A DNA stretch of 64,000 nucleotides, taken from positions 210,708-274,707 of the forward strand of contig NZ_BLAD01000035.1 of assembly GCF_009687845.1 (NCBI RefSeq), in the 5' to 3' direction. The position numbers and the translations under genes were made by a program. Numbering within the stretch: position 1 is the first letter of the stretch; every line of letters starts with the position of its first letter. This document shows positions 26,011 through 34,073 of the stretch, piece by piece. The stretch comes from Acrocarpospora corrugata. GTDB lineage: Bacteria; Actinomycetota; Actinomycetes; Streptosporangiales; Streptosporangiaceae. The notes under the pieces are model-generated. The model was not told the DNA's origin and made no database searches. It was given only the letters and a program-made list of their open reading frames with translations.

Positions 26011-27023
26011 TGACGGACTCAGCCATGCCCGACACGCGGGCCCTCGCGCGCCCGGGAGGCGGGCTGCGACTGGGCAGGTTCCGCGACCTCACGCTGGTCC
26101 CGGTGATCGTCGTGCTGCTCATCGCCGGCTCCTTCGTGGACCCGGTCTTCCTCACCGGCGGCAACCTCACCAACGTGCTCCAGCAGCAGTCCGCGCTGGC
26201 GCTGGTGGTGCTGGCCGAGGCGCTCATCCTGATCGCCGGCAAGTTCGACCTGTCGCTGGAGTCGACGGTCGGCATGGCCCCGGCGGTCTCGGTGATGCTG
26301 GTCATCCCGGTCTCGGCCGGGGGCTTCGGCCTGGGCGTGCCCGGCGCGCTGGCGATCCCGCTGTGCCTGCTGATCGGCGCCGCGATCGGGGCCTTCAACG
26401 GCTTCCTGATCCTGCGCTTCCAGCTGTCGGCGTTCGTCGTCACGCTGGCCATGCTGATCGTGGTGCACGGCCTGCAGCTCGGCCTGACCGGCGGCAAGAG
26501 CCTGTTCGAGCTGCCGGAGTCGTTCACCTACCTGGGCGGCGCGTCCTGGTTCGGCCTGCCCGCCGCGGTCTGGATCACCGGCATCCTGTTCGCCGCCGGC
26601 ATCGCCGCGCTCGGCTACTTCCGGGCCGGCCGCTCCCTGTACGCCATCGGCGGCAACGCCGACGCGGCCAGGGCGGCGGGCATCCGGGTGGAGCGCGTGG
26701 TCTGGGTGGTCTTCATCGTCGGCGGCACCCTGGCCGCGCTCGCCGGCGTGCTGGAGACCGGCCGCCTGGGCGGCATCAGCGCCAACCAGGGCGTCGGCTG
26801 GATCTTCATGGTCTTCGCCGCGGCCGTGATCGGCGGCGTCAGCATGGACGGCGGCAAGGGCACCATCCTGGGCGCGCTCACCGGTGTGCTGGTGATCGGC
26901 CTGGTGGAGAACATCCTGACCCTCAAGGGCGTGCCCGGCGAGTGGAAGCAGCTCGTCTACGGCGGCATCATCCTGATCGCCCTCATGATCAGCCGGTTGG
27001 CCGGCGGACGAGCTCAGGACTAA
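26010..27023 (+). CDS. Sugar ABC transporter permease, RbsC type
   Basis: A 337-aa membrane protein with about nine to ten hydrophobic segments. GKFDLSLESTVGMAPAVSVM corresponds to the conserved 'GgiDLSvGs' motif of the family. GRSLYAIGGNADAARAAGIR is the conserved cytoplasmic loop. Start ATG 26010 overlaps the ATPase stop (TAATG). It completes the fucose-region importer. The ROK gene follows after 103 bases with its own palindrome. Confidence 0.93.
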   Translation: MTDSAMPDTRALARPGGGLRLGRFRDLTLVPVIVVLLIAGSFVDPVFLTGGNLTNVLQQQSALALVVLAEALILIAGKFDLSLESTVGMAPAVSVMLVIPVSAGGFGLGVPGALAIPLCLLIGAAIGAFNGFLILRFQLSAFVVTLAMLIVVHGLQLGLTGGKSLFELPESFTYLGGASWFGLPAAVWITGILFAAGIAALGYFRAGRSLYAIGGNADAARAAGIRVERVVWVVFIVGGTLAALAGVLETGRLGGISANQGVGWIFMVFAAAVIGGVSMDGGKGTILGALTGVLVIGLVENILTLKGVPGEWKQLVYGGIILIALMISRLAGGRAQD

Positions 27024-27074
27024 CCCTTGATGCGAATTCGTGATATTTCATGGGGATGTCGGGTGGAACTCGCT

Positions 27075-27088
27075 CGTGTTATAACACG
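27075..27088. promoter_or_regulatory. 14-bp AT-centred palindrome before the ROK gene
   Basis: CGTGTTATAACACG is perfectly palindromic and sits 39 bases before the GTG start of the ROK regulator in an AT-rich stretch unlike its surroundings. It is a likely autoregulatory operator. Confidence 0.55.
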
Positions 27089-27126
27089 GTTAATTATTCT
27101 CCGATAAATACAAAGAGGGGAGTGAC

Positions 27127-28419
27127 GTGTCGCAGCAACCCCCCATCCGGACCGCCGGTCTCCGGACCCAGGCGGTGGGGCACGCCTCTCTTCGCCGCGC
27201 CAATCTCGCCCTGGTGCTGCGGCACCTGCGGGACGAAGGGTCGTGTTCGCGCTCGGATGTGGCGGACGCGACCGGTCTGCACCGGGCCACCGTCTCCAGC
27301 CTGATGGCGGAGCTGATCGAACGCGGCCTGGTCCGCGAGCTCGGCACCGCCCGGGCGGGGGCCATCGGCCGCCCGCGCCGGGCGGTCGCGCTGGACGGCT
27401 CGCACGTGGGCGCGCTCGGCATGGAGATCAACGTCGACTACATCGCGGTGCACGGCATCGACCTGGGCGGCCGGGTGCTGGTGGAGCGGCGGATCGGCTT
27501 CGACGCGATGGGCGAGGGCCCGGACCGCTCCCTGGTGGAGCTGGGCCGGGTGGCCAGGAAGGCCATCGCCGAGATGCGCAGGGCCGGGGCCGCCCCCGGC
27601 GGGATCGTGGTCGCGGTCCCCGGCCTGGTCGACATCGGCCCCGGCGTGGTCACGCTGGCCCCGAACCTCGGCTGGGACGACCTGCCACTCGCCGAGCGGC
27701 TCCGCGCCGAACTCGGCGGCTTCCGCGCCCCCGTCGGCGTGGACAACGACGCCAACCTGTCCGCCCTGGCCGAGTTCACCTCGGGCGTGGCGGCGGGCAC
27801 CCCCGACATGGTCTACCTCACCGGTGAGGTCGGCGTCGGCGGCGGAATCATGGTGGGCGGCCGGCTGCTCCGCGGCGCGGACGGCTTCTCCGGGGAGGTC
27901 GGCCACCTGCCGGTCAACCCGGCGGGCCGGCGCTGCGGCTGTGGCCGTACCGGCTGCTGGGAGACCAAGGTGGGGCTCGCCGCGCTGGTGCGGGCCGCCA
28001 CCCCGGAACGGGCGTACGAGCTCGGCGCGGCAGCGTCGCCGGACCCCGAGGTTCGCATGAAGGAGATCTCCAGAGCTTTGGCGGCGGGCGAACCGCGCAC
28101 GCTGGCCGCCGTCGCGGAGGTAGGCCGATGGCTCGGGCTCGGCGGCTCGATCCTGGTCAACCTCTTCAACCCGAGAGTGATCGTGATAGGCGGATACTTC
28201 GCCCGGCTGGCCGAGCGGCTCATCCCGCCCGCGCAGGCCGAGCTGGAACGTCTGGTGGTGGCGGGCCCGGCGGCCCGTTGCCGGTTCCTCGCCTCCAACC
28301 TGGGTTTTGGCGCCGCCTCCCGCGGCGCCGCGAGCATGGTTGTCGATCACATCATGGACGATCCCGCCGCGATCGGCTTCGGGCCGGCCACTGCGCGCTC
28401 GTCTGTGGGCAGTCTGTAA
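27127..28419 (+). CDS. ROK-family transcriptional regulator
   Basis: A 430-aa repressor-type ROK protein. The N-terminal winged helix (CSRSDVADATGLHRATVSSL, ~residues 39-58) precedes the sugar-kinase-like fold. GVDNDANLSALAEFTSG and GEVGVGGGIMVGG form the sugar/phosphate-binding region. GHLPVNPAGRRCGCGRTGCW holds the ROK zinc motif (His plus Cys-X-Cys-X4-Cys). Start GTG 27127 has GAGGGGAG 5 bases upstream. It directly follows the fucose-region importer, so it may sense the imported sugar, although the recurring ATACATCSGATGTAT box does not resemble the palindrome at its own promoter. Confidence 0.9.
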   Translation: MSQQPPIRTAGLRTQAVGHASLRRANLALVLRHLRDEGSCSRSDVADATGLHRATVSSLMAELIERGLVRELGTARAGAIGRPRRAVALDGSHVGALGMEINVDYIAVHGIDLGGRVLVERRIGFDAMGEGPDRSLVELGRVARKAIAEMRRAGAAPGGIVVAVPGLVDIGPGVVTLAPNLGWDDLPLAERLRAELGGFRAPVGVDNDANLSALAEFTSGVAAGTPDMVYLTGEVGVGGGIMVGGRLLRGADGFSGEVGHLPVNPAGRRCGCGRTGCWETKVGLAALVRAATPERAYELGAAASPDPEVRMKEISRALAAGEPRTLAAVAEVGRWLGLGGSILVNLFNPRVIVIGGYFARLAERLIPPAQAELERLVVAGPAARCRFLASNLGFGAASRGAASMVVDHIMDDPAAIGFGPATARSSVGSL

Positions 28420-28423
28420 GTTT

Positions 28424-28433
28424 GCAGTACTGC
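28424..28433. promoter_or_regulatory. Short palindrome upstream of the ebo operon
   Basis: GCAGTACTGC is a perfect 10-bp palindrome in the 129 bases between the ROK stop and the ebo leader peptide. It may be an operator or chance. Confidence 0.25.
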
Positions 28434-28548
28434 CGGCGGCGGCACCCCGTCCGGCGACCGTGGTATCCGCATGACCGCAGCACCCGGCAACAAGCGCGTC
28501 GGCGCGCGCCTTGCCTGACAGATCGACTCATGTCAGGAAGGAAGTTCC

Positions 28549-28587
28549 ATGTTTCCTCACGTTTCCTCATTCCCTCAGTCGTCATGA
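28549..28587 (+). CDS. 12-aa leader peptide of the ebo operon
   Basis: ATG 28549 is preceded by a strong ribosome-binding site (AGGAAGGAAG). It encodes MFPHVSSFPQSS and stops at TGA 28585-28587, overlapping the next gene's ATG as ATGA (28584-28587). The downstream enzyme lacks its own ribosome-binding site, so this short frame probably delivers ribosomes to it. The peptide is Ser-rich (4 of 12) with two Phe-Pro pairs; whether its sequence matters for regulation is unknown. Confidence 0.6.
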   Translation: MFPHVSSFPQSS

Positions 28588-29720
28588 TGGTCGGGATCTG
28601 GTTGATCGGGGCGCGAGGCTCAGTAGCGACGACGGTGGTCGCCGGCGCGGCAGCCCTCCGGGCCGGACTGGCCCCTCCGATTGGATGTATCACTGAATCA
28701 CCCGACTTCCGGGGCGCTGGCCTGCCCGGATTCGGCCACCTGGTGTTCGGCGGCCATGACGTCACCAGCACGCCGCTGACCAAGCGGGCCGAGGAGCTGA
28801 CCCGGTCCGGGGTGATCCCGCCCCCGCTGGCCGAGCTGGTCCGGCCCGCGCTGGACGCGGCCGACAGCGAGATCAGGCCCGGCGCGACCGAGGGCGGCTC
28901 GCAGGGCGCGGTGGCCCGGCGGCTGATCGGCGACCTGGCCGAGTTCAGGGAACGCCGGGGCCTGGCCCGGGTGATCGTGATCAACGTCTCCTCCACCGAG
29001 CCGCCCGCGGCCCCCGACCCCGCGCATCTGAGCCTGGACGCGCTGGAGCAGGCGCTGGAGGGCGACATCCCGGTGCTCCCGCCCAGCTCGCTGTACGCCT
29101 ACGCGGCGCTCAGCGCCGGTTGCCCGTATATCGACTTCACCCCCTCCACCGGCGCCCGCTTACCGGCCCTGGACGAACTGGCCAGGCGGCGCGGCCTGCC
29201 GTACGCCGGGAGTGACGCCAAGACCGGCGAGACCCTGGTCAAGACCGCGCTCGCGCCGATGTTCGCGGTGCGCGGGCTGGCGGTGCGGTCCTGGTCGGGG
29301 ACCAACCTGCTGGGCGGCGGGGACGGCGCCACGCTGGCCGACCCGGCGGCCGGGGAGAGCAAGCGCATCTCCAAGGACCGGGCGCTGGCCGAGATCCTGG
29401 GCCACCAGGTCGAGGGCCGGACCCACATCGACAACGTGCCGCACCTGGGCGACTGGAAGACCGCCTGGGACCACATCACCTTCGAGGGCTTCCTCGGGGT
29501 GCGCATGTCGATGCAGTTCACCTGGCAGGGCTGCGACTCGGCGCTGGCCGCGCCGCTGGTCCTGGACCTGGCCAGGCTGATGGCCCGCGCGCACGAGCGC
29601 GGGGTGGCCGGCCCTGTGGCCGAGTTCGGCTTCTTCTTCAAGGATCCGGTCGGCAGTAACGAGCACCGCCTGCACGCCCAGTACGAGTCGCTGCGCCAGT
29701 GGCTCGGGCAGGGGGCGTGA
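28584..29720 (+). CDS. Inositol-3-phosphate synthase-like enzyme of the ebo operon
   Basis: A 378-aa protein of the myo-inositol-1-phosphate synthase family. VGIWLIGARGSVATTVVAGA at the N-terminus is the NAD-binding motif. VIVINVSSTEPP, DFTPSTGARLPAL, PYAGSDAKTGETLVKTALAP and RSWSGTNLLGG are family hallmarks including active-site Lys residues. ATG 28584 (or the adjacent ATG 28587) is chosen because it overlaps the leader stop and places the NAD motif at the start; extending upstream adds an unrelated hydrophobic stretch. Ebo clusters generally carry a sugar-phosphate cyclase (EboD, dehydroquinate-synthase-like) in this role, so this looks like a non-homologous NAD-dependent cyclase replacement. 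The real substrate is unknown. Confidence 0.85.
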   Translation: MMVGIWLIGARGSVATTVVAGAAALRAGLAPPIGCITESPDFRGAGLPGFGHLVFGGHDVTSTPLTKRAEELTRSGVIPPPLAELVRPALDAADSEIRPGATEGGSQGAVARRLIGDLAEFRERRGLARVIVINVSSTEPPAAPDPAHLSLDALEQALEGDIPVLPPSSLYAYAALSAGCPYIDFTPSTGARLPALDELARRRGLPYAGSDAKTGETLVKTALAPMFAVRGLAVRSWSGTNLLGGGDGATLADPAAGESKRISKDRALAEILGHQVEGRTHIDNVPHLGDWKTAWDHITFEGFLGVRMSMQFTWQGCDSALAAPLVLDLARLMARAHERGVAGPVAEFGFFFKDPVGSNEHRLHAQYESLRQWLGQGA

Positions 29721-29721
29721 G

Positions 29722-30552
29722 ATGGATCTCGCCTCGTTAGTCCAGCTGGTCCGGGCGCCGGCCGCGCTGACCGTGCCGGGCGACACGGTCGCGGGCGGGT
29801 CGGTCCGGCCGGGCCTGGCCGCCTCGTCGGTCTGCCTGTACTGGGCCGGGATGGCGCTGAACGACTACGCCGACCGGGAACTGGACGCGCGGGAGCGGCC
29901 CGAGCGGCCGATCCCGTCCGGGCGGATCCTGCCCGGGCAGGCGCTCGCCGTCGCCGCGGGGCTGACCACCGCCGGTGTGGCGCTCGCCGGGCTGTCCGGC
30001 GGACGCCGTGGCCTCGGCGTCGCCGCCGGCCTGGCCGGCATGGTCTGGGCCTACGACATGGGCCTGAAGAACACCGTGCTCGGGCCGGTCGCGATGGCCG
30101 CCGCGCGCGGGCTCGACGTGCTGCTCGGCGGCCCGGCCAGCAGCCCGCTGGCGGCCGCCTCGGTGGCCGCGCACACGCTCGGCGTCACCACGCTCAGCCG
30201 GGGCGAGGTGAACGGCGGCTCGGCGGTCCGCTCCGCCGTCACCCTGGCCGCGACGGGCGTGGCGGCCGGGCTGGCCGCCTGGCACATCGCCAGAGGCGGC
30301 GACCGGGTGGCCAAACTGGCCGGATTCGGGCTGCTCGCCGGGTACGCGGCGCTGGTCGGGCGGCCGCAGCTGGCGGCGGCCCGCAGCCGGGACGCCAAGG
30401 TGACCAGGTCCGCGGTCGGGCGCAGCATCATCGGGCTGCTGCCGCTGCAGGCCGCGCTCACCGCCGGGAGCGGGCGGCTCGCCCCCGCCCTCGCCCTGGC
30501 GGCCGCGCATCCGGTGGCGGCGAACCTGGCGAAGAAGGTGTCGCCGACATGA
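29722..30552 (+). CDS. eboC: UbiA-like prenyltransferase, SCO3242/EboC family
   Basis: A 276-aa integral membrane protein with about seven to eight hydrophobic segments. ALNDYADRELDARERPERPI is the first Asp-rich prenyl-diphosphate-binding motif of UbiA enzymes. The second motif region (WAYDMGLKNTVLGPVAMAAA) keeps an Asp and Lys. It should attach a prenyl chain to a polar acceptor at the membrane. The acceptor may be made by the neighbouring cyclase, aldolase/isomerase-fold and phosphatase proteins. It starts one base after the previous stop and ends in an ATGA overlap (30549-30552). Confidence 0.88.
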   Translation: MDLASLVQLVRAPAALTVPGDTVAGGSVRPGLAASSVCLYWAGMALNDYADRELDARERPERPIPSGRILPGQALAVAAGLTTAGVALAGLSGGRRGLGVAAGLAGMVWAYDMGLKNTVLGPVAMAAARGLDVLLGGPASSPLAAASVAAHTLGVTTLSRGEVNGGSAVRSAVTLAATGVAAGLAAWHIARGGDRVAKLAGFGLLAGYAALVGRPQLAAARSRDAKVTRSAVGRSIIGLLPLQAALTAGSGRLAPALALAAAHPVAANLAKKVSPT

Positions 30553-31373
30553 GGTTCGGTTACGGCACCAACGGCTTCGCCAACCATCGGCTGTCGGACG
30601 CGCTCGTCGTCATCGCCGACCTGGGCTACGAAGGGGTGGCGCTCACCCTGGACAGCGGCCATCTCGATCCGTATGGGCCGTTCCTGTCCCGGCGGCTCGC
30701 GCAGGTCGGCCGCTGGCTGGACCGGCTCAACCTGAGCCTGGTGATCGAGACCGGCGGCCGGTACGTCCTGGATCCGGTGCACAAGCACCACCCCACCCTG
30801 GTCCATCCACCGGACCAGGCGGCCCCCCGGGTCGACCTGCTGAAACGGGCGGTCCGGGTCGGGGCCGAACTCGGGGCGGAGGCTGTCTCCTTCTGGAGCG
30901 GCACCCGCCCCCCCGGCGTTTCCGACGGCTGGGACAACCTGGCCAAAGGCGTCGAAGCCGTCCTGGTCGAAGCCGAGACGTGCGGAGTCACGCTCGGCTT
31001 CGAGCCGGAGCCCGGCATGCTCGTCGACGACATCGCCGGCTACGAGCGGCTGCGCGGCATGCTCGGCCAGCCCGCCCGGCTCGGGCTCACCCTCGACATC
31101 GGCCACTGCCGGTGCAACGAGCCTGACCCGGTCCCCGACAGCGTGCGGCGGGCCGGGCCCTACCTGGTGAACGTGCAGATCGACGACATGCGCCGGGACG
31201 TGCACGAACACCTGGAGTTCGGCGAAGGGGAGATCGACTTCCCGCCCGTGCTGGCCGCCCTGGCCGAGACCGGCTACCAGGGCCTGGTCAGCGTCGAACT
31301 GCCGCGGCACAGCCACGCCGCGCCTGTTGTGGCCGAACGTTCGCTGCGTTTCCTCCGAGAGGCGGTGTCATGA
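30549..31373 (+). CDS. Sugar phosphate isomerase/epimerase-like TIM-barrel protein (ebo operon)
   Basis: A 274-aa AP-endonuclease-2/xylose-isomerase-like TIM barrel. Metal-ligand positions are visible in strand order: VIETGG (Glu), LGFEPEPGMLV (Glu), LTLDIGHCRC (Asp/His), VNVQIDDM, EHLEFGEGEIDFPPVL (a His-X-GxGxiD-type segment) and VSVELPRHSH (Glu). It probably isomerises or epimerises a sugar-derived ebo intermediate. ATGA overlaps on both sides (30549-30552, 31370-31373) tie it into the operon. It is distinct from EboE, which is a second TIM barrel downstream. Confidence 0.85.
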   Translation: MRFGYGTNGFANHRLSDALVVIADLGYEGVALTLDSGHLDPYGPFLSRRLAQVGRWLDRLNLSLVIETGGRYVLDPVHKHHPTLVHPPDQAAPRVDLLKRAVRVGAELGAEAVSFWSGTRPPGVSDGWDNLAKGVEAVLVEAETCGVTLGFEPEPGMLVDDIAGYERLRGMLGQPARLGLTLDIGHCRCNEPDPVPDSVRRAGPYLVNVQIDDMRRDVHEHLEFGEGEIDFPPVLAALAETGYQGLVSVELPRHSHAAPVVAERSLRFLREAVS

Positions 31374-32011
31374 TCCCCACCATTCGCCCGCACCTGACCG
31401 GCGACGGCGTCAACTGGCTGGACGCCGCCATCGACAAGATCCACGCCGACGCCGGGACGATCTTCGCGATCTTCCCGGCCGCCGGCCGGCGCTGCGGCCG
31501 GGGCCCCCTGGACGACGGATGGACCGTCGACCAGGTCGTCCGGGTCGCCCTGCTGCTGGAACTCCCGCTCGACGGCGAGCCGCTCGGCACGCTCCTGTTC
31601 GATCTGTACGCGCACGGCGACGCGGGGGAGCGGCTGGCCGTGCTGGCCTCGCTGGCCGCCTTCGACGACGCCGGCCGCCTCGGCGACGCCGGCCTGCCGA
31701 TCGTCAGGGACGCGCTGCGCACCAGCGACACCCGGCTGATCAGCGCCGCCATGGGCCGGTACGGCGCCGCCCGCCTGCCCGCCGACGCCTACCGGCAGGC
31801 CGTCCTGAAGTGCGTCTTCACCGGTGTGCCGCTGGCCGCGGTCGCCGGTCTGGACACGCGCGCGGACCGGGAGCTGGCCCGGATGATGGCCGACTTCGCC
31901 AAGGAGCGCGAAGCGGCCGGGCGGGTCGTGCCGCCCGACATCTGGCCGATCCTCACCAGCCACCCGGACCTGCTGGCCGGCCTGTCCTCCGACCCGAAGG
32001 GTGCGTCGTGA
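31370..32011 (+). CDS. eboA: EboA-family protein
   Basis: A 213-aa helical protein without signal or membrane segments. The C-terminal block YRQAVLKCVFTGVPLAAVAG (~152-171), followed by LDTRADRELARMMADFAKER, is the conserved EboA signature. Its molecular function is unknown; it is a defining member of ebo clusters. The start overlaps the TIM-barrel gene (ATGA) and its stop overlaps EboB (TGATG). Confidence 0.85.
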   Translation: MIPTIRPHLTGDGVNWLDAAIDKIHADAGTIFAIFPAAGRRCGRGPLDDGWTVDQVVRVALLLELPLDGEPLGTLLFDLYAHGDAGERLAVLASLAAFDDAGRLGDAGLPIVRDALRTSDTRLISAAMGRYGAARLPADAYRQAVLKCVFTGVPLAAVAGLDTRADRELARMMADFAKEREAAGRVVPPDIWPILTSHPDLLAGLSSDPKGAS

Positions 32012-32862
32012 TGCGAATCTTCGACCCGCACATCCACATGACCTCGCGGACCACCGACGACTACCGCCGCATGTACGACGCCGGCGTGCGCGCCCTGGTG
32101 GAACCCGCGTTCTGGCTGGGCCAGCCGCGTACCTCGCCGGACACCTTCGCCGACTACTTCGACGGGCTGCTCGGGTGGGAACCGTACCGGGCCGCGCAGT
32201 ACGGGATCGCGCACCACTGCGCGATCGCGCTGAACCCCAAGGAGGCCAACGACCCCCGGCTGCGCGGCGTGCTCGACCTGCTGCCGCGCTACCTGGCCAA
32301 GGACCGGGTGGTCGCGGTCGGCGAGGTCGGCTACGACGAGATGACCCCCGCCGAGGACGAGGTGCTCCAGGCCCAGCTGGCGCTCGCGCTCGAACACGAG
32401 CTGCCGGTCCTGGTCCACACCCCGCACCGGGACAAGGCGGCCGGAACCATCCGGACTCTCGACGTGGTGAAGGACTCCGGGCTGCCGCCTGAGATGATCC
32501 TGGTCGACCACCTCAACGAGATGACCGCCAAGGCGGTCGCCGACAGCGGCTGCTGGTCCGGCTTCTCCGTCTATCCGGACACCAAGATGGACGTGCACCG
32601 GATGATCGCGCTGCTCCGCCTGTACGGCACCGACCGGGTCCTGGTGAACTCGGCCGCCGACTGGGGTCACAGCGACCCGCTCAAGACCCGCGCGGTCGGC
32701 GACGCCATGCTCGCCGACGGCTTCACCGAAGAAGACGTCGACAAGGTCCTGTGGGCCAACCCCGTCGCCTTCTACGGGCGGAGCGGCCGGCTCGAACTCG
32801 ACGAGGTCAGCCCCGCCGCCGACTACGCAGGGAACACCATCAAACGGGGCGTGGCGCCGTGA
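32011..32862 (+). CDS. eboB: TatD-family metal-dependent hydrolase, EboB
   Basis: A 283-aa amidohydrolase-fold protein. FDPHIHMTSR at the N-terminus gives the HxH metal ligands. VAVGEVGYDEMTP (Glu), VLVHTPHRDK (His), ILVDHLNE (His) and LVNSAADWGHSDPL (Asp) complete the TatD-type site. ATG 32011 shares a base with the EboA stop; a GTG directly before it is also possible. It ends in a GTGA overlap with EboE. The ebo substrate is not established. Confidence 0.88.
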   Translation: MRIFDPHIHMTSRTTDDYRRMYDAGVRALVEPAFWLGQPRTSPDTFADYFDGLLGWEPYRAAQYGIAHHCAIALNPKEANDPRLRGVLDLLPRYLAKDRVVAVGEVGYDEMTPAEDEVLQAQLALALEHELPVLVHTPHRDKAAGTIRTLDVVKDSGLPPEMILVDHLNEMTAKAVADSGCWSGFSVYPDTKMDVHRMIALLRLYGTDRVLVNSAADWGHSDPLKTRAVGDAMLADGFTEEDVDKVLWANPVAFYGRSGRLELDEVSPAADYAGNTIKRGVAP

Positions 32863-34013
32863 GGTTCCGCCACTCCGACGGCTCCACCGTGCACCTCGCC
32901 TACTGCACGAACGTGCACCCGGCCGAGGACCTGGCCGGGGTGCTCGCCCAGCTCCGCGACTACGCCGGCCCGGTGCGCCGCAAACTGGGCGTGCGCCGGC
33001 TCGGGATCGGGCTCTGGCTGTCCCGCCCGGTCGCCGACGCGCTGATGTCCAGCCCCGCGGAACCGGTACGCCTCCGCGCGGCCCTCGACCGGGAGGGCCT
33101 GGAGGTGGTGACCCTCAACGGGTTCCCCTACCGGGGCTTCCACGACGAGGCGTCCGCCAAGCTGCGCGTCTACCAGCCGGACTGGACGTCGGACGAACGT
33201 CTCGACTACACCCTCGACCTGGCCAGGCTGCTGACCGGGCTGCTTCCCGATGACGTCGTCACCGGGAGCATCTCCACGTTGCCGCTGGCCTGGCGTACCC
33301 CGTGGTCGGCGGAACAGGCCGCCACGGCCGCGCGGAACCTGGACCGGCTGCGAGACGGGCTCGCGTCGCTGGCCGAGGCGACCGGCCGGACGATCAGAGT
33401 CGGGTTCGAGCCGGAACCCGGCTGCGTGATCGAGACGACCACCCAGGCGGCCGAACATCTGACCGGCCTGGATCCCGCCTATCTGGGCCTGTGCTTGGAC
33501 GCCTGCCACCTGGCCGTCGGGTTCGAGGACCCCGTCGAGGCACTCGGCCGCCTGGACGCCGCCGGGCTGCCGATCATCAAGATGCAGGCGTCCTGCGCCC
33601 TGCGGATCGACGACCCCCGCGTCGCCCACGACGAACTCGCCGCCTTCGACGAACCGCGCTTCCTGCACCAGACCCGCGAACAGGGCACACCGGGCACAGA
33701 CGACCTCGGCGAGGCGCTGGCCGGCGGCCTGCCCGGCACCTCGCCGTGGCGGGTGCACTTTCACGTGCCCCTGCACTCCGCGCCCACCGCACCCCTCGGC
33801 TCCACCCAGGACGTCCTCGACGGCACATTCCGGGCGGTCCTCGGCGGGCCGATCGCCCGAACCCACCACATCGAGGCGGAGACGTACACCTGGCAGACCC
33901 TCCCGCCCGACCGGCGCCCCCACAACCGTGAGGCGCTCGTCGACGGGATCGCCAGCGAACTCGCCTGGATCCGCGACCGCCTGATCAACCTCGGCCTCAA
34001 GGAGGAAGCGTGA
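32859..34013 (+). CDS. eboE: EboE, TIM-barrel 'metabolite traffic' protein
   Basis: A 384-aa xylose-isomerase-like TIM barrel. Start GTG 32859 overlaps the EboB stop (GTGA) and gives the typical opening MRFRHSDGSTVHLAYCTNVH. FEPEPGCVIETT (Glu), LCLDACHLAVGFE (Asp/His), IIKMQASCALRI and WRVHFHVPLHS carry likely metal ligands. EboE in cyanobacterial and other ebo clusters is linked to trafficking of a secondary metabolite, from published knowledge of the family. The C-terminus (NLGLKEEA) is duplicated just downstream by a small tandem duplication. Confidence 0.88.
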   Translation: MRFRHSDGSTVHLAYCTNVHPAEDLAGVLAQLRDYAGPVRRKLGVRRLGIGLWLSRPVADALMSSPAEPVRLRAALDREGLEVVTLNGFPYRGFHDEASAKLRVYQPDWTSDERLDYTLDLARLLTGLLPDDVVTGSISTLPLAWRTPWSAEQAATAARNLDRLRDGLASLAEATGRTIRVGFEPEPGCVIETTTQAAEHLTGLDPAYLGLCLDACHLAVGFEDPVEALGRLDAAGLPIIKMQASCALRIDDPRVAHDELAAFDEPRFLHQTREQGTPGTDDLGEALAGGLPGTSPWRVHFHVPLHSAPTAPLGSTQDVLDGTFRAVLGGPIARTHHIEAETYTWQTLPPDRRPHNREALVDGIASELAWIRDRLINLGLKEEA

Positions 34014-34073
34014 ACTCTCTGGTGGCCAACCCCGGACTTAAGGAGGAGGCATGACCGTGAAGCCTCTGGTGGT
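33991..34073 (+). repeat. Imperfect tandem duplication of the eboE/eboF junction
   Basis: Two copies, ~33991-34027 and ~34031-34073, share TCAAGGAGGAAGCGTGA / TTAAGGAGGAGGCATGA followed by CTCTGGTGG. Each copy holds the end of eboE, a ribosome-binding site and a gene start. The duplication inserted about 40 bases and left a 14-codon relic between the genes. Confidence 0.75.
34010..34054 (+). CDS. 14-aa mini-frame created by the eboE/eboF junction duplication
   Basis: GTG 34010 overlaps the eboE stop (GTGA) and has AAGGAGGA upstream. It encodes MNSLVANPGLKEEA and stops at 34052-34054, overlapping the eboF ATG. Its start echoes the EboF N-terminus (MTVKPLVV) and its end echoes the EboE C-terminus (NLGLKEEA). 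It is therefore a relic of the former junction that now bridges the two genes by stop/start overlaps. It probably has no product function. Confidence 0.5.
   Translation: MNSLVANPGLKEEA

Noticed and set aside
28675-28690. A further GGATGTAT copy resembling the fucose-region box
   Set aside because: It lies inside the coding sequence of the inositol-phosphate-synthase-like gene and matches only about 10 of 15 positions, without the left half of the dyad.
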